Shown: positions 35,201-48,897 of the stretch, piece by piece
Numbering within the stretch: the stretch's first letter is position 1
Layout of the letters: each line of letters begins with the position of its first letter
From: Cyprinodon diabolis
Lineage: Eukaryota > Chordata > Actinopteri > Cyprinodontiformes > Cyprinodontidae
NCBI GenBank assembly: GCA_030533445.1
Contig: JARPUW010000571.1
Span: 1 to 64,000 of the forward strand
Direction of reading: 5' to 3'
Length of the DNA stretch: 64,000 bases
Position numbers and translations under genes: made by a program
Notes under the pieces: generated by a model
What the model saw: the letters and a program-made list of their open reading frames with translations, nothing else
Database searches by the model: none
What the model was told of the DNA's origin: nothing

Positions 35201-35438
35201 TGTTTAAAAAACGCCTGCCTCACACTCTAGCTTTTCAGTTGCTCCACTCTAGCAGGCTGGATTTTGCTAAAACTTTGTGGCGCTTGAGGTCTGATTATAC
35301 AAAAACCGTAGCAGTTATCAACATACCGTCTTCAGTTTTAAATAGACGAAGGATTTATCTACAAACTGAGCTTCAAACTGTTTTTCTAGGTGAATGTATG
35401 CTGACACAGTGAAGTGCTGTTTTTTATGCTTTTTTTTT
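32294..35438 (+). repeat. Unit U11 (type A, 3,145 bp)
   Basis: No 66-bp repeat; minisatellite 32771-32981 with four hairpins (the short GTTACCATT segment is missing). CTCF-like motif 32527-32545. The unit spans the junction of the 6,350-bp duplication: its first part pairs with U13 and the rest pairs with U9. Confidence 0.95.
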
Positions 35439-38400
35439 CCTCTCCCCATTCATTTCCTATGGGATTTTTTTGCGACGTTTTCGCTAATAATTCGCAAACC
35501 TTCGGACTAATGAGAAAGTTTTATACAAGCACACATCACCCCATTGGTCCCGACGCGTGTGCCAACTTTGGGCCCGATCCGCCAAACCGTGCGGGACTAG
35601 TTACGCGCCGAAGTTTTGGGTATACGGGAGAATTATAATAATAATACGCGGAATAAATATGTGCAATAGTAGTAGGTGGGCCATGCCTTCGGCATGTGGC
35701 CCCCCAACTAGAAAATTTCTAAAGAAATTTTGAGGGGGGCCACCTACTGCCCGTCTGGGGAACCGGGCCAATACGGCCCTGGCAAGTGATGTCGGGGCTC
35801 CCCAGACCAACTGCTTACGCCTTTGAGGGCTGCTGAGGGAAGGAAAGAGGGCTAGGTCATGGGCAAAGAGAGCTGTGTGCCACTTGTGCTGAAATCTGGG
35901 AAATAGACGTGCACAGCGTATGATGCAAAAGGGTAATATGGGTTGTCCATATTGAACCGCAGTGGGTAAAGCTCAGTTGGTGGGCTCCGCCCGCCTGCTA
36001 GGAGCCCTTGCAGTGATGAAAAAAATCACCAATGGCGGGCTCTGCCCGCCTGCTAAGAGCCATTGCAGTGATGAAATCACCAATGGCGGGCTCCGCCCGC
36101 CTTCTAAGAGCCATTGCAGTGATGATATCACCAATGGCGGGCTCCGCCCGCCTTCTAAGAGCCATTGCAGTGATGAAATTACAAATGGCAATGAGCAATA
36201 TGCCAGAATGTATGAGTGTGTATAAGGAAGAGGCTTTTATTCTGTAGAGTCCCTGGAGTCTTATTTTGAAAGTCTATCATGGAAGTGCATCTAAAGATGG
36301 GTCATGCCCAGCAGTTATATAGAATCAATTTCCAAATGTTAAATCACTGGTTTTCCATGTTATTAGGTGAATAGTTGCTGTATTACAGAGTAAATGGGAG
36401 ACTTTTATTGTGAAATTTGCTCTGGGTGTGTTTTGAAAAGGTCACTAGAGTCTAATAAAAACAACCTGGAAGAGTTTGGGTCATAATGTTGAGCCATTTG
36501 CATCAATTAATGCATTAGTATAATCTAGAGGCTTTTATTTTGTAGGGTCGCTGGAGTCTTATTTTGAAAGTCCAATAGAGTTGTGTTTATAGAAAATGTT
36601 CAGACCCGTCAATGATAGTTGATTACTTTCCAATCGTTAAATCACTCTTTTTCCATGTTATTAGGGCAGTAGATGAAGCGGAAATGGGAGGCTTTTATTT
36701 TGAAATTTGCTATAGGGTGTGTTTTAAACAGTCTCCTAGAGTCTATTCTCTAAAACGGGGTTGAGTTTGGGTCATAATGTTGAGCCATATAGGGCAATAA
36801 ATATATGTAAAAAATATAGAGGCTTTTATTTTGTAGGGTCCCTGGAGTCTTATTTTGAAAGTCTATCAGTGCTGAGTGGCAAGGGAAGTGTCATGGACAG
36901 CAGTCATATAGTATCCATTTCCCAATGTTAAATCAGTCCTTTCACCCTCCATTAGATTAATATGTGCTGTTTAAAACAGCAGAGGTAAAATCTGTTTGAA
37001 GCTTGGTAACCTTGACAACGCTTAACGAGCCTCTCACTGACACAGACAACAGCTGCACTCACTATTGGTTTCTTCTTCCCAGGCTTTTTTGTATGGGAAG
37101 AACGGCACCGAACAAACGACTACTGATCAAAAACCGTATGAGTTATTCAAAAAACATTTTCACCATGAGCATCAGCAATCCTTCGACTCCAACTATACCA
37201 ACTTTGGTGTATGTGTGTCATTCAGAACAATATTTATGACGACTTGAAAACACATAGTCTGATTCGTTTTTCTCCCATCTTCAACTCAAAAGGAATGGAG
37301 AAAGGCTGAAACTCATCGACTCTAGGTTGGTCTGGAGGGTTTTTAAGGAAAAGTATTAATCCTACCGTAATTCCGAAGACATTGTGTGAGTCCAGAGGTT
37401 TCAGTCTACAAACTGACCAAAAATGGTGACTGTAGCTCCAAATATGTGGCCGTGAGGGCGAGAATAAGATGTTTGATCTTAAAAAAATGGCCGCCTCACA
37501 CTAAGATTTCAGCAGCTGCACTCTAGCAGGCTGCTGCAGAAGCTAACTGTCAGCTAGCTTCCAGGTGCTTACCCTCCGAACAAACGACTGCTGAGCAAAA
37601 ACCGTAAAAGATATCTGAAAAATTCTTTCAGTGAAAGCAACAGCTATCCTTTGTCTCAGACTGGGGTAACCTTCATGTCTGTAGGTCTTTCACAACCCAA
37701 AACGAAGCACAAACAAAATGGTTGGCCCACCTGCTCCTCCCTTTGTTTGAACTGCAGGACCTCACTCTCACTCACCTTTTAGCTGCTAAAGCACCCCTCC
37801 GAACAAACGACTGCTGAGTAAAAACCGTAAAAGGTATCTGAAAAATTCTTTTTATCTAAGCGACAGCTATATCTTGTCTTCAATTGGAGTAACTTTCATG
37901 GCTGTAGGTCATCTACAAACTGAATGGGAAGAGAAAGAAAAAGAAAAAACGTTTCATCACACCTAAGCTTCTAATTGAGCTAGCTGCAGCAGGTCACTGT
38001 CACTCAGCTTTCAGGTGCTTAAAATGTCCTCCGAACAAACGACTGCTGAGCAAAAACCGTATGAGTTATTCAAAAAAATTTTTCACCGTGAGCGTCAGTC
38101 ATCCTTCGACTCCAACTATGCCAACTTTGGTGTATGTGTGTCATTCAGAAAAATATTTATGACGAGTTTAAAACACATAGTCTGATTCGTTTTTCTCCCC
38201 TCTTCTGCTCCAAAACCAATGAAAAACGGCTCTGATTTTCATCGACTTTAGGTCGGTCTGGAGGGTTTTTAAGGAAAAGTATTAATCCTACCGTAATTCC
38301 GAAGACATTGTGTGGGTCCAGAGATTTCAGTCTACAAACTGACCAAAAATGGTGACTCTAGCTATAAATATGTGGCCGTGAGGGCGAGTTTAAAATGTTT

Positions 38401-38643
38401 TTTTGTGTTTAAAAAACGCCTGCCTCACACTCTAGCTTTTCAGTTGCTCCACTCTAGCAGGCTGGATTTTGCTAAAACTTTGTGGCGCTTGAGGTCTGAT
38501 TATACAAAAACCGTAGCAGTTATCAACATACCGTCTTCAGTTTTAAATAGACGAAGGATTTATCTACAAACTGAGCTTCAAACTGTTTTTCTAGGTGAAT
38601 GTATGCCGACACAGTGAAGTGCTGTTTTTTATGCTTTTTTTTT
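35439..38643 (+). repeat. Unit U12 (type B, 3,205 bp; duplicate of U10)
   Basis: One 66-bp repeat (35646-35705), minisatellite 35979-36189 with four hairpins, CTCF-like motif 35735-35753. Every private marker of U10 recurs here at plus 6,350 bp, and I found no difference at the sites checked. Confidence 0.95.
35646..35705 (+). repeat. 66-bp hairpin repeat, one copy (U12)
   Basis: Duplicate of the U10 copy at plus 6,350 bp, with the same TAA run length. Confidence 0.92.
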
Positions 38644-41600
38644 CCTCTCCCCATTCATTTCCTATGGGATTTTTTTGCGACGTTTTCGCTAATAATTCGC
38701 AAACCTTCGGACTAATGAGAAAGTTTTATACAAGCACACATCACCCCATTGGTCCCGACGCGTGTGCCAACTTTGGGCCCGATCCGCCAAACCGTGCGGG
38801 ACTAGTTACGCGCCGAAGTTTTGGGTATACGGGAGAATTATAATAATAACTAGAAAATTTCTAAAGAAATTTTGAGGGGGGCCACCTACTGCCCGTCTGG
38901 GGAACCGGGCCAATACGGCCCTGGCAAGTGACGTCGGGGCTCCCCAGACCAACTGCTTACGCCTTTGAGGGCTGCTGAGGGAAGGAAAGAGGGCAAGTTC
39001 ATGGGTAAAGAGAGCTGTGTGCCACTTGTGCTGAAATCTGGGAAATAGACGTGCACAGCGTATGATGCACAAGGGTAATATGGGTTGTCCATATTGAAAC
39101 ACAGTGGGTAAAGCCCAGTTGGCGGGCTTCGCCCGCCTGCGAGGAGCCATCTCAGTGAAGAAAAAAATCACCAATGGCGGGCTCTGCCCGCCTTCTAAGA
39201 GCCATTGCAGTGATGAAATCACCAATGGCGGGCTCCGCCCGCCTGCTAAGAGCCATTGCAGTGATGTAATCACCTTTGGCGGGCTCCGCCCGCCTTCTAA
39301 GAGCCATTGCAGTGATGAAATCACCAATGGCAATGAGCAATATGCCAGAATGTATGAGTGTGTATAAGGAAGAGGCTTTTATTCTGTAGAGTCCTTGTAG
39401 TCTTATTTTGAAAGTCTATCATGAATGTGCATCAAAAGATGGGTCACGCCCAGCAGTGATATAGAATCCATTTCCAAATGTTAAATCACTGGTTTTCCAT
39501 GTTATTAGGTGAATAGTTGCTGTATTACAGAGTAAATGGGAGACTTTTATTGTGAAATTTGCTCTGGGGTGTGTTTTGAAAAGGTCACTAGAGTCTAATA
39601 AAAACAACCTGGAAGAGTTTGGGTCATAATGTTGAGCCATTTGCATCAATTAATGCATTACTATAATCTAGAGGCTTTTATTTTGTAGGGTCCCTGGAGT
39701 CTTATTTTGAAAGTCCAACAGAGTTGTGTTTATAGAAAATGTTCAGACCCGTCAATGATAGTTGATTACTTTCCAATCGTTAAATCACTCTTTTTCCATG
39801 TTATTAGGGCAGTAGATGAAGCGGAAATGGGAGGCTTTTATTTTGAAATTTGCTATAGGGTGTGTTTTAAACAGTCTCCTAGAGTCTATTCTCTAAAACG
39901 GGGTTGAGTTTGGGTCATAATGTTGAGCCATATAGGGCAATAAATATATGTAAAAAATATAGAGGCTTTTATTTTGTAGGGTCCCTGGAGTCTTATTTTG
40001 AAAGTCTATCAGTGCTGAGTGGCAAGGGAAGTGTCATGGACAGCAGTCATATAGTATCCATTTCCCAATGTTAAATCAGTCCTTTCACCCTCCATTAGAT
40101 TAATATGTGCTGTTTAAAACAGCAGAGGTAAAATCTGTTTGAAGCTTGGTAACCTTGACAACGCTTAACGAGCCTCTCACTGACACAGACAACAGCTGCA
40201 CTCACTATTGGTTTCTTCTTCCCAGGCTTTTTTGTATGGGAAGAACGGCACCGAACAAACGACTACTGATCAAAAACCGTATGAGTTATTCAAAAAACAT
40301 TTTCACCATGAGCATCAGCAATCCTTCGACTCCAACTATACCAACTTTGGTGTATGTGTGTCATTCAGAAAAATATTTATGACGAGTTGAAAACACATAG
40401 TCTGATTCGTTTCTCTCCCATCTTCAGCTCAAAAAGAATAGAGAAAGGCTGAAACTCTCATCGACTTTAGGTTGGTCTGGAGGGTTTTTAAGGAAAAGTA
40501 TTAATCCTACCGTAATTCCGAAGACATTGTGTGAGTCCAGAGGTTTCAGTCTACAAACTGACCAAAAATGGTGACTGTAGCTCCAAATATGTGGCCGTGA
40601 GGGCGAGAATAAGATGTTTGATCTTAAAAAAATGGCCGCCTCACACTAAGATTTCAGCAGCTGCACTCTAGCAGGCTGCTGCAGAAGCTAACTGTCAGCT
40701 AGCTTCCAGGTGCTTACCCTCCGAACAAACGACTGCTGAGCAAAAACCGTAAAAGATATCTGAAAAATTCTTTCAGTGAAAGCAACATCTATCCTTTGTC
40801 TCAGACTGGGGTAACCTTCATGTCTGTAGGTCTTTCACAACCCAAAACGAAGCACAAACAAAATGGTTGGCCCACCTGCTCCTCCCTTTGTTTGAACTGC
40901 AGGACCTCACTCTCACTCACCTTTTAGCTGCTAAAGCACCCCTCCGAACAAACGACTGCTGAGTAAAAACCGTAAAAGGTATCTGAAAAATTCTTTTTAT
41001 CTAAGCGACAGCTATATCTTGTCTTCAATTGGAGTAACTTTCATGGCTGTAGGTCATCTACAAACTGAATGGGAAGAGAAAGAAAAAGAAAAAACGTTTC
41101 ATCACACCTAAGCTTCTAATTGAGCTAGCTGCAGCAGGTCACTGTCACTCAGCTTTCAGGTGCTTAAAATGTCCTCCGAACAAACGACTGCTGAGCAAAA
41201 ACCGTATGAGTTATTCAAAAAATTTTTTCACCGTGAGCGTCAGTCATCCTTCGACTCCAACTATGCCAACTTTGGTGTATGTGTGTCATTCAGAAAAATA
41301 TTTATGACGAGTTTAAAACACATAGTCGGATTCGTTTTTCTCCCCTCTTCTGCTCCAAAACCAATGAAAAACGGCTCTGATTTTCATCGACTTTAGGTCG
41401 GTCTGGAGGGTTTTTAAGGAAAAGTATTAATCCTACCGTAATTCCGAAGATATTGTGTGGGTCCAGAGATTTCAGTCTACAAACTGACCAAAAATGGTGA
41501 CTCTAGCTATAAATATGTGGCCGTGAGGGCGAGTTTAAAATGTTTTTTTGTGTTTAAAAAACGCCTGCCTCACACTCTAGCTTTTCAGTTGCTCCACTCT

Positions 41601-41788
41601 AGCAGGCTGGATTTTGCTAAAACTTTGTGGCGCTTGAGGTCTGATTATACAAAAACCGTAGCAGTTATCAACATACCGTCTTCAGTTTTAAATAGACGAA
41701 GGATTTATCTACAAACTGAGCTTCAAACTGTTTTTCTAGGTGAATGTATGCCGACACAGTGAAGTGCTGTTTTTTATGCTTTTTTTTT
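38644..41788 (+). repeat. Unit U13 (type A, 3,145 bp; recombinant)
   Basis: No 66-bp repeat; minisatellite 39121-39331 with four hairpins; CTCF-like motif 38877-38895. The first ~820 bp copy the start of U11. From 39463 on the match breaks (ATAGAATCC here, ATGGAAACC in U11), and the unit then shares ATTACTATAATC near 39658 with U2 (near 4281). Confidence 0.95.
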
Positions 41789-44700
41789 CCTCTCCCCATT
41801 CATTTCCTATGGGATTTTTTTGCGACGTTTTCGCTAATAATTCGCAAACCTTCGGACTAATGAGAAAGTTTTATACAAGCACACATCACCCCATTGGTCC
41901 CGACGCGTGTGCCAACTTTGGGCCCGATCCGCCAAACCGTGCGGGACTAGTTACGCGCCGAAGTTTTGGGTATACGGGAGAATTATAATAATAATAATAC
42001 GCGGAATAAATATGTGCAATAGTAGTAGGTGGGCCATGCCTTCGGCATGTGGCCCCCCAATAATACGCGGAATAAATATGTGCAATAGTAGTAGGTGGGC
42101 CATGCCTTCGGCATGTGGCCCCCCAATAACTAGAAAATTTCTAAAGAAATTTTGAGGGGGGCCACCTACTGCCCGTCTGGGGAACCGGGCCAATACGGCC
42201 CTGGCAAGTGACGTCGGGGCTCCCCAGACCAACTGCTTACGCCTTTGAGGGCTGCTGAGGGAAGGAAAGAGGGCAAGTTCATGGGCAAAGAGAGCTGTGT
42301 GCCACTTGTGCTGAAATCTGGGAAATAGACGTGCACAGCGTATGATGCACAAGGGTAATATGGGTTGTCCATATTGAAACACAGTGGGTAAAGCCCAGTT
42401 GGCGGGCTTTGCCCGCCTGCTAGGAGCCATCTCAGTGAAGAAAAAAATCACCAATGGCGGGCTCTGCCCGCCTTCTAAGAGCCATTGCAGTGATGAAATC
42501 ACCAATGGCGGGCTCCGCCCGCCTGCTAAGAGCCATTGCAGTGATGTAATCACCTTTGGCGGGCTCCGCCCGCCTGTTACCATTGGCGGGCTCCGCCCGC
42601 CTTCTAAGAGCCATTGCAGTGATGTAATCACCAATGGCAATGAGCAATATGCCAGAATGTATGAGTGTGTATAAGGAAGAGGCTTTTATTCTGTAGAGTC
42701 CTTGTAGTCTTATTTTGAAAGTCTATCATGAATGTGCATCAAAAGATGGGTCACGCCCAGCAATGATATAGAATCCATTTCCAAATGTTAAATCACTGGT
42801 TTTCCATGTTATTAGGTGAATAGTTGCTGTATTACAGAGTAAATGGGAGACTTTTATTGTGAAATTTGCTCTGGGGTGTGTTTTGAAAAGGTCACTAGAG
42901 TCTAATAAAAACAACCTGGAAGAGTTTGGGTCATAATGTTGAGCCATTTGCATCAATTAATGCATTAGTATAATCTAGAGGCTTTTATTTTGTAGGGTCC
43001 CTGGAGTCTTATTTTGAAAGTCCAACAGAGTTGTGTTTATAGAAAATGTTCAGACCCGTCAATGATAGTTGATTACTTTCCAATCGTTAAATCACTCTTT
43101 TTCCATGGTATTAGGGCAGTAGATGAAGCGGAAATGGGAGGCTTTTATTTTGAAATTTGCTATAGGGTGTGTTTTAAACAGTCTCCTAGAGTCTATTCTC
43201 TAAAACGGGGTTGAGTTTGGGTCATAATGTTGAGCCATATAGGGCAATAAATATATGTAAAAAATATAGAGGCTTTTATTTTGTAGGGTCCCTGGAGTCT
43301 TATTTTGAAAGTCTATCAGTGCTGAGTGGCAAGGGAAGTGTCATGGACAGCAGTCATATAGTATCCATTTCCCAATGTTAAATCAGTCCTTTCACCCTCC
43401 ATTAGATTAATATGTGCTGTTTAAAACAGCAGAGGTAAAATCTGTTTGAAGCTTGGTAACCTTGACAACGCTTAACGAGCCTCTCACTGACACAGACAAC
43501 AGCTGCACTCACTATTGGTTTCTTCTTCCCAGGCTTTTTTGTATGGGAAGAACGGCACCGAACAAACGACTACTGATCAAAAACCGTATGAGTTATTCAA
43601 AAAACATTTTCACCATGAGCATCAGCAATCCTTTGACTCCAACTATACCAACTTTGGTGTATGTGTGTCATTCAGAAAAATATTTATGACGAGTTGAAAA
43701 CACATAGTCTGATTCGTTTCTCTCCCATCTTCAGCTCAAAAAGAATAGAGAAAGGCTGAAACTCTCATCGACTTTAGGTTTGCCTGGAGGGTTTTTAGGG
43801 AAAAGTATTAATCCTACCGTAATTCCGAAGACATTGTGTGAGTCCAGAAGTTTCAGTCTACAAACTGACCAAAAATGGTGACTGTAGCTCCAAATATGTG
43901 GCCGTGAGGGCGAGAATAAGATGTTTGATCTTAAAAAAATGGCCGCCTCACACTAAGATTTCAGCAGCTGCACTCTAGCAGGCTGCTGCAGAAGCTAACT
44001 GTCAGCTAGCTTCCAGGTGCTTACCCTCCGAACAAACGACTGCTGAGCAAAAACCGTAAAAGGTATCTGAAAAATTCTTTCAGTGAAAGCAACATCTATC
44101 CTTTGTCTCAGACTGGGGTAACCTTCATGTCTGTAGGTCTTTCACAACCCAAAACGAAGCACAAACAAAATGGTTGGCCCACCTGCTCCTCCCTTTCTTT
44201 TAACTGCAGGACCTCACTCTCACTCACCTTTTAGCTGCTAAAGCACCCCTCCGAACAAATGACTGCTGAGTAAAAACCGTAAAAGGTATCTGAAAAATTC
44301 TTTTTATCTAAGCGACAGCTATATCTTGTCTTCAATTGGAGTAACTTTCATGGCTGTAGATCATCTACAAACTGAATGGGAAGAGAAAGAAAAAGAAAAA
44401 ACGTTTCATCACACCTAAGCTTCTAATTGAGCTAGCTGCAGCAGGTCACTGTCACTCAGCTTTCAGGTGCTTAAAATGTCCTCCGAACAAACGACTGCTG
44501 AGCAAAAACCGTATGAGTTATTCAAAAAATTTTTTCACCGTGAGCGTCAGTCATCCTTCGACTCCAACTATGCCAACTTTGGTGTATGTGTGTCATTCAG
44601 AAAAATCTTTATGACGAGTTTAAAACACATAGTCTGATTCGTTTTTCTCCCCTCTTCTGCTCCAAAACCAATGAAAAACGGCTCTGATTTTCATCGACTT

Positions 44701-45095
44701 TAGGTCGGTCTGGAGGGTTTTTAAGGAAAAGTATTAATCCTACCGTAATTCCGAAGATATTGTGTGGGTCCAGAGATTTCAGTCTACAAACTGACCAAAA
44801 ATGGTGACTCTAGCTATAAATATGTGGCCGTGAGGGCGAGTTTAAAATGTTTTTTTGTGTTTAAAAAACGCCTGCCTCACTCTCTAGCTTTTCAGTTGCT
44901 CCACTCTAGCAGGCTGGATTTTGCTAAAACTTTGTGGCGCTTGAGGTCTGATTATACAAAAACCGTAGCAGTTATGAACATACCGTCTTCAGTTTTAAAT
45001 AGCCGAAGGATTTATCTACAAACTGAGCTTCAAACTGTTTTTCTAGGTGAATGTATGCCGACACAGTGAAGTGCTGTTTTTTATGCTTTTTTTTA
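41789..45095 (+). repeat. Unit U14 (type A, 3,307 bp)
   Basis: Two 66-bp repeats (41999-42124); minisatellite 42401-42638, five hairpins; CTCF-like motif 42157-42175. It has more private substitutions than most units: CAGCAATGATAT (42758), GTTTGCCTGGAGG (43778), CCTCACTCTCTAGC (44875), GTTATGAACATACC (44970) and AATAGCCGAAGG (44998). Confidence 0.95.
41999..42124 (+). repeat. 66-bp hairpin repeat, two copies (U14)
   Basis: Copies start at 41999 and 42065; AATAACTAG follows the second copy, as in U6. Confidence 0.93.
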
Positions 45096-48000
45096 CCTCT
45101 TCCCATTCATTTCCTATGGGATTTTTTTGCGACGTTTTCGCTAATAATTCGCAAACCTTCGGACTAATGAGAAAGTTTTATACAAGCACACATCACCCCA
45201 TTGGTCCCAACGCGTGTGCCAACTTTGGGCCCGATCCGCCAAACCGTGCGGGACTAGTTACGTGCCGAAGTTTTGGGTATACGGGAGAATTATAATAACT
45301 AGAAAATTTCTAAAGAAATTTTGAGGGGGGCCACCTACTGCCCGTCTGGGGAACCGGGCCAATACGGCCCTGGCAAGTGACGTCGGGGCTCCCCAGACCA
45401 ACTGCTTACGCCTTTGAGGGCTGCTGAGGGAAGGAAAGAGGGCAAGTTCATGGGCAAAGAGAGCTGTGTGCCACTTGTGCTGAAATCTGGGAAATAGACG
45501 TGCACAGCGTATGATGCACAAGGGTAATATGGGTTGTCCATATTGAAACACAGTGGGTAAAGCCCAGTTGGCGGGCTTCGCCCGCCTGCTAGGAGCCATC
45601 TCAGTGAAGAAAAAAATCACCAATGGCGGGCTCTGCCCGCCTTCTAAGAGCCATTGCAGTGATGAAATCACCAATGGCGGGCTCCGCCCGCCTGCTAAGA
45701 GCCATTGCAGTGATGTAATCACCTTTGGCGGGCTCCGCCCGCCTGTTACCATTGGCGGGCTCCGCCCGCCTTCTAAGAGCCATTGCAGTGATGAAATCAC
45801 CAATGGCAATGAGCAATATGCCAGAATGTATGAGTGTGTATAAGGAAGAGGCTTTTATTCTGTAGAGTCCTTGTAGTCTTATTTTGAAAGTCTATCATGA
45901 ATGTGCATCAAAAGATGGGTCACGCCCAGCAGTGATATAGAATCCATTTCCAAATGTTAAATCACTGGTTTTCCATGTTATTAGGTGAATAGTTGCTGTA
46001 TTACAGAGTAAATGGGAGACTTTTATTGTGAAATTTGCTCTGGGTGTGTTTTGAAAAGGTCACTAGAGTCTAATAAAAACAACCTGGAAGAGTTTGGGTC
46101 ATAATGTTGAGCCATTTGCATCAATTAATGCATTAGTATAATCTAGAGGCTTTTATTTTGTAGGGTCCCTGGAGTCTTATTTTGAAAGTCCAACAGAGTT
46201 GTGTTTATAGAAAATGTTCAGACCCGTCAATGATAGTTGATTACTTTCCAATCGTTAAATCACTCTTTTTCCATGTTATTAGGGCAGTAGATGAAGCGGA
46301 AATGGGAGGCTTTTATTTTGAAATTTGCTACAGGGTGTGTTTTAAACAGTCTCCTAGAGTCTATTCTCTAAAACGGGGTTGAGTTTGGGTCATAATGTTG
46401 AGCCATATAGGGCAATAAATATATGTAAAAAATATAGAGGCTTTTATTTTGTAGGGTCCCTGGAGTCTTATTTTGAAAGTCTATCAGTGCTGAGTGGCAA
46501 GGGAAGTGTCATGGACAGCAGTCATATAGTATCCATTTCCCAATGTTAAATCAGTCCTTTCACCCTCCATTAGATTAATATGTGCTGTTTAAAACAGCAG
46601 AGGTAAAATCTGTTTGAAGCTTGGTAACCTTGACAACGCTTAACGAGCCTCTCACTGACACAGACAACAGCTGCACTCACTATTGGTTTCTTCTTCCCAG
46701 GCTTTTTTGTATGGGAAGAACGGCACCGAACAAACGACTACTGATCAAAAACCGTATGAGTTATTCAAAAAACATTTTCACCATGAGCATCAGCAATCCT
46801 TCGACTCCAACTATACCAACTTTGGTGTATGTGTGTCATTCAGAAAAATATTTATGACGAGTTGAAAACACATAGTCTGATTCGTTTCTCTCCCATCTTC
46901 AGCTCAAAAAGAATAGAGAAAGGCTGAAACTCTCATCGACTTTAGGTTGGTCTGGACGGTTTTTAAGGAAAAGTATTAATCCTACCGTAATTCCGAAGAC
47001 ATTGTGTGAGTCCAGAGGTTTCAGTCTACAAACTGACCAAAAATGGTGACTGTAGCTCCAAATATGTGGCCGTGAGGGCGAGAATAAGATGTTTGATCTT
47101 AAAAGAATGGCCGCCTCACACTAAGATTTCAGCAGCTGCACTCTAGCAGGCTGCTGCAGAAGCTAACTGTCAGCTAGCTTCCAGGTGCTTACCCTCCGAA
47201 CAAACGACTGCTGAGCAAAAACCGTAAAAGATATCTGAAAAATTCTTTCAGTGAAAGCAACATCTATCCTTTGTCTCAGACTGGGGTAACCTTCATGTCT
47301 GTAGGTCTTTCACAACCCAAAACGAAGCACAAACAAAATGGTTGGCCCACCTGCTCCTCCCTTTGTTTGAACTGCAGGACCTCACTCTCACTCACCTTTT
47401 AGCTGCTAAAGCACCCCTCCGAACAAACGACTGCTGAGTAAAAACCGTAAAAGGTATCTGAAAAATTATTTTTATCTAAGCGACAGCTATATCTTGTCTT
47501 CAATTGGAGTAACTTTCATGGCTGTAGGTCATCTACAACCTGAATGGGAAGAGAAAGAAAAAGAAAAAACGTTTTGTCACACCTGATCTTCTAATTGAGC
47601 TAGCTGCAGCAGGACACTCTCCCCCAGCTTTCAGCTGCTTAAAATGTCCTCCGAACAAACGACTGCTGAGCAAAAACCGTATGAGTTATTCAAAATATTT
47701 TTTCACCGTGAGCGTCAGCCATCCTTCGACTCCAACTATGCCAACTTTGGTGTATGTGTGTCATTCAGAAAAATATTTATGACGAGTTTAAAACACATAG
47801 TCTGATTCGTTTTTCTCCCCTCTTCTGCTCCAAAACCAATGAAAAACGGCTCTGATTTTCATCGACTTTAGGTCGGTCTGGAGGGTTTTTAAGGAAAAGT
47901 ATTAATCCTACCGTAATTCCGAAGATATTGTGTGGGTCCAGAGATTTCAGTCTACAAACTGACCAAAAATGGTGACTCTAGCTATAAATATGTGGCCGTG

Positions 48001-48263
48001 AGGGCGAGTTTAAAATGTTTTTTTGTGTTTAAAAAACGCCTGCCTCACACTCTAGCTTTTCAGTTGCTCCACTCTAGCAGGCTGGATTTTGCTAAAACTT
48101 TGTGGCGCTTGAGGTCTGATTATACAAAAACCGTAGCAGTTATCAACATACCGTCTTCAGTTTTAAATAGACGAAGGATTTATCTACAAACTGAGCTTCA
48201 AACTGTTTTTCTAGGTGAATGTATGCCGACACAGTGAAGTGCTGTTTTTTATGCTTTTTTTTT
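45096..48263 (+). repeat. Unit U15 (type A, 3,168 bp; U8/U17 haplotype)
   Basis: It starts with the CCTCTTCCC variant. No 66-bp repeat; minisatellite 45570-45807 with five hairpins; CTCF-like motif 45326-45344. From the palindrome onward it aligns with U8 at a constant offset of 22,416 bp and with U17 at 6,540 bp, sharing all the marker variants of that haplotype. Confidence 0.95.
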
Positions 48264-48737
48264 CCTCTCCCCATTCATTTCCTATGGGATTTTTTTGCGA
48301 CGTTTTCGCTAATAATTCGCAAACCTTCGGACTAATGAGAAAGTTTTATACAAGCACACATCACCCCATTGGTCCCGACGCGTGTGCCAACTTTGGGCCC
48401 GATCCGCCAAACCGTGCGGGACTAGTTACGTGCCGAAGTTTTGGGTATACGGGAGAATTATAATAACTAGAAAATTTCTAAAGAAATTTTGAGGGGGGCC
48501 ACCTACTGCCCGTCTGGGGAACCGGGCCAATACGGCCCTGGCAAGTGACGTCGGGGCTCCCCAGACCAACTGCTTACGCCTTTGAGGGCTGCTGAGGGAA
48601 GGAAAGAGGGCAAGTTCATGGGCAAAGAGAGCTGTGTGCCACTTGTGCTGAAATCTGGGAAATAGACGTGCACAGCGTATGATGCACAAGGGTAATATGG
48701 GTTGTCCATATTGAAACACAGTGGGTAAAGCCCAGTT

Positions 48738-48897
48738 GGCGGGCTTCGCCCGCCTGCTAGGAGCCATCTCAGTGAAGAAACAAATCACCAATGGCGGGCT
48801 CTGCCCGCCTTCTAAGAGCCATTGCAGTGATGAAATCACCAATGGCGGGCTCCGCCCGCCTGCTAAGAGCCATTGCAGTGATGTAATCACCAATGGC
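48738..48897. repeat. Contracted hairpin minisatellite, three hairpins (U16)
   Basis: The tract goes from the third core straight to GTGATGTAATCACCAATGGC, so the fourth and fifth cores of type A have been lost. The junction fuses the GTAATCACC of the third copy with the CAATGGC end. Confidence 0.9.

Larger units (their letters stand above)
32926..39275 (+). repeat. Second copy of the 6,350-bp tandem duplication
   Basis: Partner of the block at 26576-32925. The match continues a little past the nominal end, to 39462, as expected for a tandem duplication between homologous units. It stops at 39463 (A here, G at 33113). I compared diagnostic sites and several whole lines but not every base. Confidence 0.9.
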
